Positions 1 through 8,999 of a stretch of 64,000 bases of DNA are shown piece after piece; within the stretch, counting starts at the first letter, position 1; the number at the start of each line of letters is the position of its first letter. This DNA comes from Thiocapsa sp. (lineage in GTDB: Bacteria > Pseudomonadota > Gammaproteobacteria > Chromatiales > Chromatiaceae). A model generated the notes under the pieces. The model searched no databases. It was not told where the DNA came from and worked only from the letters and a program-made list of their open reading frames with translations. Location of the stretch: assembly GCF_018399035.1 (NCBI RefSeq), contig NZ_CP073760.1, positions 1,116,001 through 1,180,000 on the forward strand, read 5' to 3'. The translations under genes and the position numbers were made by a program.

Positions 1-812
1 CACAGGTCGCGACCGAAGGGTACGCGGTGCGTTTTCTCGATTGCGACGTGGAAGCGCCAAACGCCGAGCTGTTTCTGCATCCAAGCCTGGATGTCCATCT
101 CGATGTCGGGGTCCAGGTCCCGCGAGTGGATGCGCAGACCTGCACCTACTGCGGCACCTGCGCCGAGATCTGCCGATTCAATGCGATTGCCGTGGTCGGC
201 GAAACGACGCTGGTGTTCGACGATCTGTGTCACGGCTGCGGCAGCTGCACCTGGATGTGCCCGGAGCAGGCCATCACCGAGCATCTCTTCGTCACGGGCA
301 CGATCGACAGCGGGATCACGCCGGACGGGATCGCTTTCGCACGCGGCCTGATGAACGTCGGCCAAGCGATGGGCGTGCCGATCCTGCGCGAGCTCAAGAA
401 ACGGGCCCCGGCGGCAACCTCGGCAGCCACCGGCGTGCGCCGTGCTCTGGAGATTCGCGATGCCCCGCCCGGCGCATCCTGCCCGGTGGTGGAGACGATG
501 CGCGGGGCGGACTTCGTGCTGTTCGTGACGGAACCCACGCCCTTCGGTCTGCACGACCTGAAACAGGTCGCCGCCATCGCCCGCGAGCTGAGCATCCCGG
601 CCGGCGTCGTGGTCAACCGCGACGGGATCGGCGACGACGCCGTCGATGCCTATTGCGCCGAAAGTGATCTGCCGATTCTGCTGCGCATCCCGATGAATCG
701 GTGCATCGCCGAGGCGATCGCCGCCGGCCGCACCCTGGTCGAAACCGACGCGGTGTATCGCTCACAATTCAAGAACCTGCTCGAACGCATCCTCACCGAG
801 GTGCCCCAATGA
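1..812 (+). CDS. MinD-superfamily ATPase with inserted ferredoxin domain (5' end outside window)
   Basis: The reading frame is open from the window edge, so the N-terminal P-loop lies upstream. The visible part starts inside the switch region (FLDCDVEAPNAELF, as in Mrp/MinD ATPases). It then carries two 4Fe-4S motifs, CTYCGTCAEIC and CHGCGSCTWMC, and the second half of the ATPase fold. This is the COG1149 architecture of anaerobes and sulfur or nitrogen metabolisers, presumed to load or move iron-sulfur clusters or metal cofactors. The stop overlaps the next start (ATGA), so it is translationally coupled to its paralog. The exact substrate is unknown. Confidence 0.85.
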   Translation, partial: QVATEGYAVRFLDCDVEAPNAELFLHPSLDVHLDVGVQVPRVDAQTCTYCGTCAEICRFNAIAVVGETTLVFDDLCHGCGSCTWMCPEQAITEHLFVTGTIDSGITPDGIAFARGLMNVGQAMGVPILRELKKRAPAATSAATGVRRALEIRDAPPGASCPVVETMRGADFVLFVTEPTPFGLHDLKQVAAIARELSIPAGVVVNRDGIGDDAVDAYCAESDLPILLRIPMNRCIAEAIAAGRTLVETDAVYRSQFKNLLERILTEVPQ

Positions 813-1750
813 AACAGCTCGTCATCCTCAGCGGCAAGGGCGGCACGGGAAAGACCAGCGTCACTGCGGCCTTCGCCCATCTGGCGTCCCCGGGTCCCTT
901 TGCCGATCAGATCATCCTGGCCGATGCCGACGTGGACGCGGCCAATCTGGAGCTGGTGCTGCGGCCGGAGCGGGTGAACACCGAGCCGTTTCGCGGCGGG
1001 GAGGTGGCGGTCATCGACGAAGACCGATGCGCGCAGTGCGGAGACTGCGAGTCGGTCTGCCGCTTCGACGCCATTGTCGAGACCGATGCCGGTTGGTTGA
1101 TCGACCCCGTCGCCTGCGAAGGCTGTGCCGCCTGCGTCCATCAATGCCCCACCGAGAGTATCGCCATGCAGGAGCAGACCGTCGGCGAATACGCCTACTC
1201 CGACAGCCGCTATGGACCGCTCCACCATGCCCATCTGTATCCCGGACAGGAGAGCTCCGGCAAGCTGGTCACTGACGTTCGGCAGCGCGCCTCACGGCAG
1301 GCCCTTGACGAACAGCGCCGACTGGTCCTGATCGATGGGCCGCCCGGCATCGGCTGTCCGGTCATCGCCTCCGTCTCGGGCGCGGACCTCGCGCTGCTGG
1401 TGACCGAGCCGACCGTGGCCGGCATCCACGACCTGCGCCGCGCCCTGAAAACCCTTCAGCACTTCGGCGTGCCGGCGCTGGTCTGCATCAACAAAGCCGA
1501 TGTCTATCCCGTCGGCGCCCGGGAGATCGAAGCCTATTGCCGCGCGAACGGGATCGACGGCGTCGGCCGCATCCCGTTCGATCCGGCGGTTCCGGGCGCC
1601 ATGGTCGCGGGCGAGGCCGTCACCGCCTATCGCCCGGACGCCCCCGCCAGCCTCGCCCTGTCCGCCGTGTGGGAACGGGTTGTCGCAGCCCTTTCGGAGA
1701 CGCCTGCAGGATCTCATGACGCCCGCGTTGATCAACAACGACGCGGATGA
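809..1750 (+). CDS. MinD-superfamily P-loop ATPase with inserted ferredoxin domain
   Basis: A 313-residue paralog of the preceding gene, complete here. The N-terminus MKQLVILSGKGGTGKTS is a deviant Walker A loop typical of MinD/Mrp ATPases. The switch motif DADVDAANLEL follows. Two 4Fe-4S motifs (CAQCGDCESVC, CEGCAACVHQC) sit near residues 75-115, and LIDGPPGIGCPV forms the Walker B region. The ATG at 809 overlaps the upstream TGA and is preferred over longer starts. The pair next to a NifX-type protein suggests iron-sulfur or metal cofactor handling in the cytoplasm; the target is not evident. Confidence 0.88.
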   Translation: MKQLVILSGKGGTGKTSVTAAFAHLASPGPFADQIILADADVDAANLELVLRPERVNTEPFRGGEVAVIDEDRCAQCGDCESVCRFDAIVETDAGWLIDPVACEGCAACVHQCPTESIAMQEQTVGEYAYSDSRYGPLHHAHLYPGQESSGKLVTDVRQRASRQALDEQRRLVLIDGPPGIGCPVIASVSGADLALLVTEPTVAGIHDLRRALKTLQHFGVPALVCINKADVYPVGAREIEAYCRANGIDGVGRIPFDPAVPGAMVAGEAVTAYRPDAPASLALSAVWERVVAALSETPAGSHDARVDQQRRG

Positions 1751-1799
1751 AAACCCCGATCGGCCCCCGGTCGGCCACCGAACAACCAGGAGATCGACA

Positions 1800-2171
1800 A
1801 TGAAGATTGCCATTACCGCCGAGTCCAGCCAGGGTCTCGACAGCCAGGTCGCCCAGCATTTCGGCCATGCCCCCTACTTCATTGTGGTGGACATCGAAAA
1901 CGGTGCGGTCACCGCGACGCGGGACATCGCCAACCCCTTCGCCGAGGCACATCAGCCGGGGCAGATCCCGGACTTCATCAAGCAGCAGGAGGTCGACGTC
2001 ATGTTGAGCGGCGGGATGGGCGGGCGCGCCATCGCGTTCTTTGCGCAGGCCGGCATCAGAACTGCGACCGGGGCGAGCGGTACGGTGCGCGCGTCGCTGG
2101 AGAGCTACCTGGGTGGCTCGCTCGCTGCCGCAGCGCCCTGCGCCGAAAGCGTGGCGCACGGACACGGCTGA
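1800..2171 (+). CDS. NifX/NifB-type dinitrogenase iron-molybdenum cofactor-binding domain protein
   Basis: A 123-residue protein starting MKIAITAESSQGLDSQVAQHFGHAPYF, the signature of the small NifB-C-terminal/NifX family. SGGMGGRAIAFFAQAGI follows in the second half. Members bind iron-sulfur or FeMo-co type clusters, but stand-alone copies beside MinD-ferredoxin ATPases also occur in organisms and operons unrelated to nitrogenase. It follows the ATPase by 49 bp with the same orientation. The ATG at 1800 has a purine-rich sequence upstream and gives the usual family N-terminus. The C-terminus ends in a His-containing tail (ESVAHGHG). Confidence 0.85.
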   Translation: MKIAITAESSQGLDSQVAQHFGHAPYFIVVDIENGAVTATRDIANPFAEAHQPGQIPDFIKQQEVDVMLSGGMGGRAIAFFAQAGIRTATGASGTVRASLESYLGGSLAAAAPCAESVAHGHG

Positions 2172-2317
2172 GGGCGTCCGCGCCACGGCGAGCGATTGCT
2201 TCACCGCACATGGGTCAAGATGCGCTCATAGGCGCCCGCTCGGCCTCCTGCCTCGCCTCGACGACGGGTCTCGGCCAGGGCAAAGACTTCACGGGATGAC
2301 CTCGGTCGGAGGCAATC

Positions 2318-3037
2318 ATGGCCGCTCCCCCACGCCTGACGATTCTGTTCGACAACGAGCCGGGACTTCCGGGCCTGACACGCCTCTGGGGATTCGCGGC
2401 GCTGATTCACGTCGGCGGTCGGACGATCCTGTTCGACACCGGCAGCAACGGGCGCGTGCTTCTCAAGAACATGGCCGCCCTCGGCGTCGCGGCGGAATCC
2501 GTTGACCTGCTCTTTCTCTCCCACCCCCATTGGGATCACATCGGCGGGTGGGATTCGGTCTTGGAGCTGAACCCGCGGGTGAGCGTCGCGGTACACGAGG
2601 GGTTTTCCAAGCATCTGATCCGAGACCTGCGAGGTCTGTGCGGCGAGCTGATTGTCGTCGGAGCCGATCCTCGCCCGCTCGGTCAGGGGCTTTTCTCCAC
2701 CGGGATGCTGGACAGCAACCCCCCGGAGCAGGCGCTGGTGATCGACACGGGCGAGGTCACCGCCGCCATCAGCGGCTGCGCGCATCCCGGGATGGAGCAA
2801 ATCGTCGAGTGTGCCGGCCGCTTCCTCGGCAAGCCGGTCCAGTGGGCGATCGGTGGCTTTCATTTGATGAACGCGGACCCCGTCAGAATCGAGCAGTCCG
2901 TTCGCGCCCTGAAGGCGCTCGGTGTCATCGGCGTGGTTCCGACCCACTGCACCGGAGACGCCGGCAAGGCGGCGTTTCGACAGGCCTTCGGTACAGCCTG
3001 CCTCGACGGCGGGGTCGGCCGGGAGATCGGCGCATGA
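2318..3037 (+). CDS. metallo-beta-lactamase-fold hydrolase
   Basis: A 239-residue MBL-fold protein. The metal-binding motif appears as SHPHWDHIGG, with further ligands in SGCAHPGMEQIVE and a C-terminal VVPTHCTGD. This pattern resembles the group often annotated as 7,8-dihydropterin-6-methyl-4-(beta-D-ribofuranosyl)-aminobenzene-5'-phosphate synthase-like, whose bacterial roles are mostly unknown. The stop overlaps the start of the Crp/Fnr gene (ATGA), tying it to that regulator. The 147 bp upstream contains no gene I can support. Confidence 0.8.
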   Translation: MAAPPRLTILFDNEPGLPGLTRLWGFAALIHVGGRTILFDTGSNGRVLLKNMAALGVAAESVDLLFLSHPHWDHIGGWDSVLELNPRVSVAVHEGFSKHLIRDLRGLCGELIVVGADPRPLGQGLFSTGMLDSNPPEQALVIDTGEVTAAISGCAHPGMEQIVECAGRFLGKPVQWAIGGFHLMNADPVRIEQSVRALKALGVIGVVPTHCTGDAGKAAFRQAFGTACLDGGVGREIGA

Positions 3038-3720
3038 TCCGTGATCCGTGGCAGCGCCAGCGTCTCCTCGACGCCTTCCCGTTTCTGCAGGAGACGCCGG
3101 AGGAGCTCCGCGCCGAGCTATTCGATCAGGCGACATTGGTCCGGCTGCCGGTCGGTCAGCTGATCTGTCACGACGGCGCCCATTGCACGCAGCTACCCTT
3201 GGTGCTGACCGGCACCGGGCGGGTCTACAAGCTTGGCGAAAACGGTCGGGAGATCACCCTATATCGCGTTCATCCCGGCGAGAGCTGCGTGGTCACCACC
3301 TCGTGCATCCTCAGCGGGCGGGCCTTTCCGGCCTTCGCCGTGTGCGAGAGTGCGGTCGAGGCGGTCGTGGTGCGGCCGGCCGAGGTCCGCCGCTGGATGG
3401 CCACGTCCGATCCTTGGCGAGACTATATCTTTGGCTTGATCGCGAGCCGCTTGCAGGAGGTCTTCGGCGTTCTCGATGCGGTGCTGTTCCAACGCCTCGA
3501 TCAACGTCTGATGGCGTATCTATTGGGACAGCGGGAAACGACCTCGGGACGGGGCATCCAGATGACGCATCAGGCCCTCGCGGCGGAGCTGGGGTCGTCG
3601 CGCGAGGTCATCAGCCGCGTCCTCAAGGGTCTGGAGTCGCAGGGACTGCTACGCACGACGCGCGGTTTGATCGAGTTGCTGGACATTCCGGCGCTCGAGC
3701 TGCGTGCGCGGGAGGGCTGA
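3034..3720 (+). CDS. Crp/Fnr-family transcriptional regulator
   Basis: A 228-residue regulator with an N-terminal cyclic-nucleotide-binding-like beta-roll and a C-terminal winged helix-turn-helix (MTHQALAAELGSSREVISRVL, then the wing). The effector domain has several cysteines (CHDGAHC near residues 44-50 and ESCVVTTSC near 88-96) and is not an obvious cAMP binder, so redox or sulfur sensing is possible but unproven. Start chosen at the ATG overlapping the upstream stop. A perfect GTGAC-AAA-GTCAC palindrome lies 22 bp after its stop and upstream of the next gene, a plausible operator. Confidence 0.85.
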   Translation: MIRDPWQRQRLLDAFPFLQETPEELRAELFDQATLVRLPVGQLICHDGAHCTQLPLVLTGTGRVYKLGENGREITLYRVHPGESCVVTTSCILSGRAFPAFAVCESAVEAVVVRPAEVRRWMATSDPWRDYIFGLIASRLQEVFGVLDAVLFQRLDQRLMAYLLGQRETTSGRGIQMTHQALAAELGSSREVISRVLKGLESQGLLRTTRGLIELLDIPALELRAREG

Positions 3721-3741
3721 GCCGGCTCAATCCGTCGCTTC

Positions 3742-3754
3742 GTGACAAAGTCAC
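3742..3754. promoter_or_regulatory. candidate Crp/Fnr-type operator palindrome
   Basis: GTGACAAAGTCAC is a perfect 5-bp inverted repeat with a 3-bp centre. It resembles the TGTGA/TCACA half-sites of Crp-family operators but is one base shorter in spacing. It sits between the Crp/Fnr gene and the small membrane protein gene, about 90 bp before the latter's start. It could equally be part of an attenuating hairpin, though no T-run follows. Confidence 0.4.
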
Positions 3755-3844
3755 TGAATCGCCGGGGCGCTCGGAATAGTCTTGCACCACACCCTCACCG
3801 GATCGGTTGAACACGCCGGTCGCCACAACAGCAGAGACTATCCT

Positions 3845-4024
3845 ATGACCCCGAATGTCGGAACACTCGATCGCACCCTCCGTATTGTCGCCGGTGTCGT
3901 CATCGTCGGCTGGGGCGTCTATGCCCAGAACTGGCTCGGCGCCATCGGGCTGGTGCCCCTGGCCACCGGGCTCTTGCGCTGGTGCCCCGTCTATTTGCCC
4001 CTCAAGCTGAACACCAACAAATAG
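3845..4024 (+). CDS. small DUF2892 (YgaP-like) inner membrane protein
   Basis: A 59-residue protein beginning MTPNVGTLDRTLRIVAGVVI, the conserved N-terminus of DUF2892 proteins. Two hydrophobic helices follow (VAGVVIVGWGVYAQNWLGAI and GLVPLATGLLRWCPVY). The family is often linked to rhodaneses and sulfur transfer; here it follows a Crp/Fnr regulator. Start chosen at the ATG giving the canonical family N-terminus rather than an in-frame ATG 63 bp earlier. Function unknown. Confidence 0.8.
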   Translation: MTPNVGTLDRTLRIVAGVVIVGWGVYAQNWLGAIGLVPLATGLLRWCPVYLPLKLNTNK

Positions 4025-4085
4025 GCACGCACGCGGGTCAACCGAAGGAACGGCCCGCTCGGTCTCCACGTCTCCAAGTGAAAGA

Positions 4086-4103
4086 GGGCGACTGAAGTCG
4101 CCC
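4086..4103. terminator. hairpin between convergent genes
   Basis: GGGCGAC-TGAA-GTCGCCC is a perfect 7-bp stem with a TGAA tetraloop, 62 bp after the DUF2892 stop and before the convergent 3' end of sbcB. Position and shape fit a terminator, but the flanking T-run is weak. Confidence 0.45.
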
Positions 4104-4185
4104 CTTGCCTACAGCCCTTCCGGGCCGCGCACGTTCGTGCGGCCACGCCCTCGCGCGCTCCCTCCGCAACGTCGTCAGGAGCCCT

Positions 4186-5640
4186 TCACGCCTCCGCGTC
4201 GAGCACCCGCTCGGCCCAATCGGCGAGGTCTTCGAGGATCGCAAGCTTGTCCGGATCACCGGCGTGTTGCTCGACCAACTCGCTCAGACACTGCTCGAAC
4301 TGCTCGATCACGAGACTGCCGCCTGCGTCGGGATCGGTCAGGCGGGCGAGACGGAACAGATCCCAGTCCTCGCGCTCTTCGGGGGTGAGGGTCTCGGGCC
4401 AGTTCCGGGCGCGATAGCGCAGCAGCATCTCGCCCGGGCGAGGATCCTGAAAGCTCGGCGCATGGTCGCTCAGCTCGGCGGGGTCGAGTCTGTGGATCGC
4501 GTCCATGGCGCGACGATCGGCGTCCGAGAAGAATCCGCCCGAGTAGATCATGAGATCGGGGTCGGTCTCGGTCGGTCCATCGGGTGCGCGATGGACCGCG
4601 CGGACCTTCTCTTCGATCGTCGCTGCGGCCTCGCGTAACCGGTGCGCGTGATCGGCGACCGTATCCGGGTCGATCGACCAGCGGGCCGCGGCCGCGGGCT
4701 CGAGGGTCTTCATCGGGGCCAGAACCGGTGCGCGGTTGACGTGGATCGTCTTCAGCGGGACGCGCTCGACGCCGTCGGGAAGCGCGCTTGCGGGCGTAAA
4801 GAGTCGGGTCCGCAGCTCATCGGCGGGGAGATCGAGCAACAGCTCCGGCGGCGCGCGCAGATCGACACAGATCACGCCGTTGCTGTTGAGTGGATGTGGA
4901 CAGAGCGGCAGGATCGGCGCAATACAGCCTTGAGCGGCCGGATAGCGCGCCGAGACATGCAGGAGCGGCACGCCGCGATCGAGCAGCTCGCGCACGCGCC
5001 GCTTGTCGCGCAGTGTGAGGGCGTAGTCGAACAGCTTGGGCTGGGCGTGCCGCAGGAGGCGCGCGAGCGCAATGGTCGCGCGCACGTCGGCGAGCGCGTC
5101 ATGGGCCTGACCGTGGTCGATCCCGTTGGCGGCGGTGAGATGCTCGAGCTTGAACGACGTCGTGCCGTCCTCGCGCGTCGGCCATTCCAAACCGCCCGGG
5201 CGCAGGGCGTGAGCAAGCCGCAGGGCGTCGATCAGATCCCAGCGGGAATTGCCGTTGCGCCACTCGCGCGCGTAGGGATCGAGCAGGTTGCGGTAGAGCA
5301 GGTTGCGCGTGACCTCGTCGTCGAAGCGCATGCTGTTGTATCCGACCCCGCAGGTTCCGGGAAGGCTCAGCTCGGCGTTGACGGCGACGGCGAACTCGGC
5401 CTCGATCAGCCCCTTCCGCTCGGCGAGTTGGGGCGTGATGCCGGTGATGAGACAGGCTTGCGGGTGCGGGAGAAGATCGGTCGAGGGGCGACAAAAAAAC
5501 ATGCATGGATCGCCGATCTCGTTGAGATCGACGTCCGTGCGCACGGCGGCGAACTGGCACGGCCGGTCGCGACGCGGATCCGACCCCCAGGTCTCGTAGT
5601 CGTGCCAGAGAAAGGTCGGCGCGTTCGGACGACCGGCCAC
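4186..5640 (-). CDS. sbcB: exodeoxyribonuclease I
   Basis: A 484-residue protein matching ExoI in length and layout. It has an N-terminal DnaQ-type 3'-5' exonuclease (FLWHDYETWG as ExoI motif; GYNSMRFDDE as ExoII; HDALADVRATIAL as ExoIII), then the SH3-like and helical C-terminal domains. It digests single-stranded DNA 3' to 5' in recombination and mismatch repair. It starts 5 bp after the rplS stop, so it is probably read as the last gene of the rpsP-rimM-trmD-rplS operon, an unusual companion. Confidence 0.93.
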   Translation of the reverse strand: MAGRPNAPTFLWHDYETWGSDPRRDRPCQFAAVRTDVDLNEIGDPCMFFCRPSTDLLPHPQACLITGITPQLAERKGLIEAEFAVAVNAELSLPGTCGVGYNSMRFDDEVTRNLLYRNLLDPYAREWRNGNSRWDLIDALRLAHALRPGGLEWPTREDGTTSFKLEHLTAANGIDHGQAHDALADVRATIALARLLRHAQPKLFDYALTLRDKRRVRELLDRGVPLLHVSARYPAAQGCIAPILPLCPHPLNSNGVICVDLRAPPELLLDLPADELRTRLFTPASALPDGVERVPLKTIHVNRAPVLAPMKTLEPAAAARWSIDPDTVADHAHRLREAAATIEEKVRAVHRAPDGPTETDPDLMIYSGGFFSDADRRAMDAIHRLDPAELSDHAPSFQDPRPGEMLLRYRARNWPETLTPEEREDWDLFRLARLTDPDAGGSLVIEQFEQCLSELVEQHAGDPDKLAILEDLADWAERVLDAEA

Positions 5641-5645
5641 GCGCC

Positions 5646-5990
5646 TTAGATCTTCTCGCGGATACGGGCGCTCTTGCCGGTGCGGCCTCGAAGGTAGTAA
5701 AGCTTGGCGCGACGCACGTCGCCCTTGCGCTTGACTTCGATGCCGGCGATCACCGGGCTATGGGTCTGGAAGACGCGCTCGACCCCTTCGCCGTGGGACA
5801 TCTTGCGGACCGTAAAGGCCGAGTTCAGACCGCGGTTGCGGATCGCGATCACCACGCCCTCGAAGGCCTGCAGACGCTCGCGGGCACCTTCCTTCACGCG
5901 GACCTGGACGACGACGGTGTCGCCCGGGGAAAACTCGGGGACTTCGGCCTTCATTTGCTCGGCTTCGAGCTGGAGAATGATGTTGCTCAT
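5646..5990 (-). CDS. rplS: 50S ribosomal protein L19
   Basis: A 114-residue protein ([55 protein letters not shown]), full length and typical of L19, which sits at the 30S-50S interface. Last ribosomal gene of the rpsP-rimM-trmD-rplS operon; it follows trmD by about 20 bp. Confidence 0.97.
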   Translation of the reverse strand: MSNIILQLEAEQMKAEVPEFSPGDTVVVQVRVKEGARERLQAFEGVVIAIRNRGLNSAFTVRKMSHGEGVERVFQTHSPVIAGIEVKRKGDVRRAKLYYLRGRTGKSARIREKI

Positions 5991-6011
5991 GGTTTCCTTC
6001 GGCTCCTGTTC

Positions 6012-6763
6012 TCAACCGGCCTCATCGTCGTGACGGGACCGGACAAATTCATCGAGCAGCGCCTGCTCGTGCGGACTCAAACCGCGCCGCTCCAACAGAT
6101 CGGGGCGACGCCGGTAGGTTCGCCCGAGGGCCTGCTGCAACCTCCAGCGCGCGATCGCGGCGTGATCGCCGCCGATCAAGACTTCAGGCACCCGGCGCCC
6201 GTCGATCTCGGGCGGTCGGGTGTAATGCGGGCAATCCAGCAACCCGTCGGTGTGCGAATCCTGGGCGGCCGAGTCGGCGTGTCCGAGTGCACCGGGGAGC
6301 AGTCGAATGACCGCGTCCATCACCACCATCGCCGCCAACTCTCCGCCGCTCAGGACGTAATCGCCGATCGACCATTCCTCGTCGATATGGCCCTCGATCA
6401 ACCGCTCGTCGACGCCTTCGTAACGCCCGGCGACCAGGATCCAGCCGGGCCGGCGCGACAGCTCCACCACCGCCGCCTGGTCCAAGACCCTGCCCTGCGG
6501 CGAGAGGTAGACGACCCGACTCCCCGGAGCCTCCGCGCGCGCCGCGGCAATGGCGTCGCGCAGCGGCTCGACCTTCATCAACATCCGGGGCCACCGCCGT
6601 AGGGGCGGTCGTCGACGGTGCGATGCCGATCGTGCGTGAAATCACGCGGGTTCCAGAGGTGCAGCTCGGCCACACCACGGATCAGGGCTCGGCCCGTCAC
6701 GCCTTGATCGAGCAAGACCCCGAACAGTTCCGGAAACAGGGTGACGACATCGAAGCGCATCAC
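6012..6763 (-). CDS. trmD: tRNA (guanine-N1)-methyltransferase, interrupted by a -1 frameshift
   Basis: TrmD makes m1G37 in tRNAs and is essential in most bacteria. Here it lies in two frames. The first part (6578-6763) begins [17 protein letters not shown] and reads to [15 protein letters not shown]. The second (6012-6584) begins [12 protein letters not shown] and runs to the end. The family sequence at the joint is PYGGGPGMLM, so one base, most simply a G in the CCCCGG run near 6584-6588, is missing. The rest, including [10 protein letters not shown] and the knot region [13 protein letters not shown] / [12 protein letters not shown], is intact. A sequencing error is the likeliest explanation. 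Confidence 0.9.
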
Positions 6764-6833
6764 GGATACCGGCGCCGATCACATCGGAGCATCTCGAGCA
6801 CGAGGCGCCGTCGAGGGTGTGGAAGCCGACGCG

Positions 6834-7343
6834 CTAGAACGACGGATCCCAATCCACCAGCATCCGGCGCTGCTCGAAATCGACATCCTTGACTACATCG
6901 CCCCAAACGAAGGGCAATAGACGTTCACGATCACCCTTGACGACGATGACATCGTTTGCGCCGGTCGCGAAGAGATGATCGATCGAGCCGAGTGCGACAC
7001 CCGCGGTCGTCTCGACCGAGAGCCCTTCGAGATCGACCCAGTAAAACTCATCGTGCGAGGCCGGCGGCAGCTGATCACGAACGACGGCGATATCCTGGCC
7101 GACGAGAGCGGCCGCTCGGTCGCGGTCGTCACAGCCGCGAAGGCTGACGACGATGCCTTTGCCGTGCCGCTTTCCTTCGTCGACCGTCCAAGTTGTCGCG
7201 TCCGCACCGAGCAGCCAAGGCGAGTAGCTCAGGATGCCCTCCGGAGGATCCGTCTCCGACATCACCTTCAGCCAGCCGCGTACCCCGTACACACCGGCGA
7301 TGTGTCCGACGACGATACGCGTCGAGTCCGGTTGTCCGGCCAT
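6834..7343 (-). CDS. rimM: ribosome maturation factor RimM
   Basis: A 169-residue protein with the RimM N-terminal barrel (VVGHIAGVYGVRGWLKVMSE) and the C-terminal PRC-barrel (EFYWVDLEGLSVET; DVIVVKGDRERLLPFV). It assists 16S rRNA 3'-domain processing and 30S assembly through S19. Second gene of the rpsP operon, between rpsP and trmD. Confidence 0.95.
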   Translation of the reverse strand: MAGQPDSTRIVVGHIAGVYGVRGWLKVMSETDPPEGILSYSPWLLGADATTWTVDEGKRHGKGIVVSLRGCDDRDRAAALVGQDIAVVRDQLPPASHDEFYWVDLEGLSVETTAGVALGSIDHLFATGANDVIVVKGDRERLLPFVWGDVVKDVDFEQRRMLVDWDPSF

Positions 7344-7391
7344 CGATCGGGGCAGTCCGAGGCGATCTTACGTTTGACGCGAACGGACGAC

Positions 7392-7661
7392 TTACGCAGC
7401 GACTGCGGTTGCCGGCTCTTCGCGAGCGGCTTGCTTCAGAAGCTGCTTGACGCGGTCGGTCGGCTGAGCGCCGCGCTCGACCCAAAACTGCGCACGCTGA
7501 CGATCGAGGCGCAGCTCGATCTCGCCGCCCTTGGCGAGCGGATTGAAGAAGCCAAGGCGCTCGATATAGCGTCCATCACGCTTGGCGCGGATATCGGCGA
7601 CAACGATCTGATAAAAAGGGTTCTTCTTGGAGCCACCCCGAGATAAACGAATCGTAACCAT
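7392..7661 (-). CDS. rpsP: 30S ribosomal protein S16
   Basis: An 89-residue protein with the S16 signature ([34 protein letters not shown]). It is the first gene of the operon. About 110 bp separates it from the telA-like gene upstream on the same strand, enough for its own promoter. Confidence 0.97.
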   Translation of the reverse strand: MVTIRLSRGGSKKNPFYQIVVADIRAKRDGRYIERLGFFNPLAKGGEIELRLDRQRAQFWVERGAQPTDRVKQLLKQAAREEPATAVAA

Positions 7662-7770
7662 GTGCTGTCCTGGACCCAGACGATTGAACGTTGCGGGAAT
7701 GGCCCCGCAGGTAAACGCGCAAATATACAGAATCTGCCGGAAAATGGAAGCGGTTTCCCGAGCGCGCGGG

Positions 7771-8979
7771 CTATTGATCGGTTCGCCGGGCGCTCGCCGA
7801 GGTCAAGGTTCGACGCAGATCGGCCTCCAGGCGTTCGAGCTCCTGGCTGGCGATGGCGCGAGCGCGCTTACCCTCGTCGGCGATCGCCAGACTCTCCTCG
7901 ATCGTCTCGATGAGTGTTTGATTGGCGTGCTTGACCACCTCGATATCGAAGACACCGCGCTCGATCTGGCGGCGTGCCTCGGCGTTCGCCGATTTGAGGT
8001 TGTCGGCATTGGCCCGCAGCAGGTCGTTGGTGAGATCGGTGGCCGCCCTGATGGTGTCGGCCGCCTCGCCCGAACGGTAGATGGTCACGGCCTGGGCCAG
8101 CTGTTGGCGCCACAGAGGCACGGTGTTGACCAGGGTCGAGTTGATCTTGTTGATCAGGCCCTTGTCGTTTTCCTGGACCATACGGATGCTGGGCAGGCCC
8201 TGCATGGTGACCTGACGGGTGAGCTTCAGGTCATGGACACGCCGCTCCAGGTCGTCGCGGGCGCCGCGCAGATCCTTCAGGCGCTGCACATCGACCATGT
8301 CGGTGCTGGTCGCGACCTGCGCCGCCAGCGCGGGGATGGTCGATTCGTCCAACTCCACGAGCTTCGTCTCGCCGGCCGCGATGTACTGCTCCAGGTTCCG
8401 GAAATAGTCCAGGTTGGCCGCGTAGAGCCGGTCGAGCGACGTGACGTCGGTCAGGAGCTTGGTCTTGTGCCGCTCCAACTGTCCGGAGATGGTCTCGATC
8501 TGATCGCGGACCGCCTCGTATTCCTGCAGGAACTTGACGACCGGCCGACCTCTGCCGGTCAGACGCGCCAAGAAACCGGGCTTGCGGTTCGGATTGAGAT
8601 CATCGACACGAAACCCCTTGAGCGTCGTCACCATCTCGCTCAGCGCGGCCCCGGCGGGGCCTACGTCTTTGGCGCGCACGCCTTCGAGCATTTGGTCCGA
8701 GACCTCGGTGAGGCGCTCTTGGGCCTTGGAGCCGAAGAAGAGGACGGAATGGGTGTCGTTCAGGTCCAGCTCCTGCAGCAGGCGCCCGAGCTGCGCCTCG
8801 TCGATCTGCGACATCCGAGCCTCTTCGGCGACCATGAGCGGCCGCTCCGCCGCACGCGGCGAATCGGCGAGAGCGATCTCCGCGACAGGGTCGGCCGTCG
8901 GCGCACGCCGGGCGCCCGTCGCTTGCCCCTGCGCGTGAGGATCCATCGCCGCCGCATCGCCTCGCTCTCGCTCGCTCAC
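7771..8979 (-). CDS. TelA-family toxic anion resistance protein
   Basis: A 402-residue, largely helical and charged protein of the TelA/KlaA family, linked to tellurite and envelope-stress tolerance though the mechanism is unknown. Recognisable segments include [34 protein letters not shown] and the conserved [12 protein letters not shown] followed by long helices. It is downstream of an XpaC-like gene on the same strand, the usual TelA/XpaC pairing, but a composite repeat of about 190 bp lies between them. Start at 8979 is the longest ATG; the first 50 residues are low complexity, so a downstream start is possible. Confidence 0.85.
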   Translation of the reverse strand: MSERERGDAAAMDPHAQGQATGARRAPTADPVAEIALADSPRAAERPLMVAEEARMSQIDEAQLGRLLQELDLNDTHSVLFFGSKAQERLTEVSDQMLEGVRAKDVGPAGAALSEMVTTLKGFRVDDLNPNRKPGFLARLTGRGRPVVKFLQEYEAVRDQIETISGQLERHKTKLLTDVTSLDRLYAANLDYFRNLEQYIAAGETKLVELDESTIPALAAQVATSTDMVDVQRLKDLRGARDDLERRVHDLKLTRQVTMQGLPSIRMVQENDKGLINKINSTLVNTVPLWRQQLAQAVTIYRSGEAADTIRAATDLTNDLLRANADNLKSANAEARRQIERGVFDIEVVKHANQTLIETIEESLAIADEGKRARAIASQELERLEADLRRTLTSASARRTDQ

Positions 8980-8999
8980 TGAATCTCTCCCAATCGATT

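Noticed and set aside
6578..6590. Possible selenocysteine or stop read-through at the TGA TGA in trmD
   Set aside because: The reading frame must change, not merely read through, to restore the family sequence; a one-base loss explains it.
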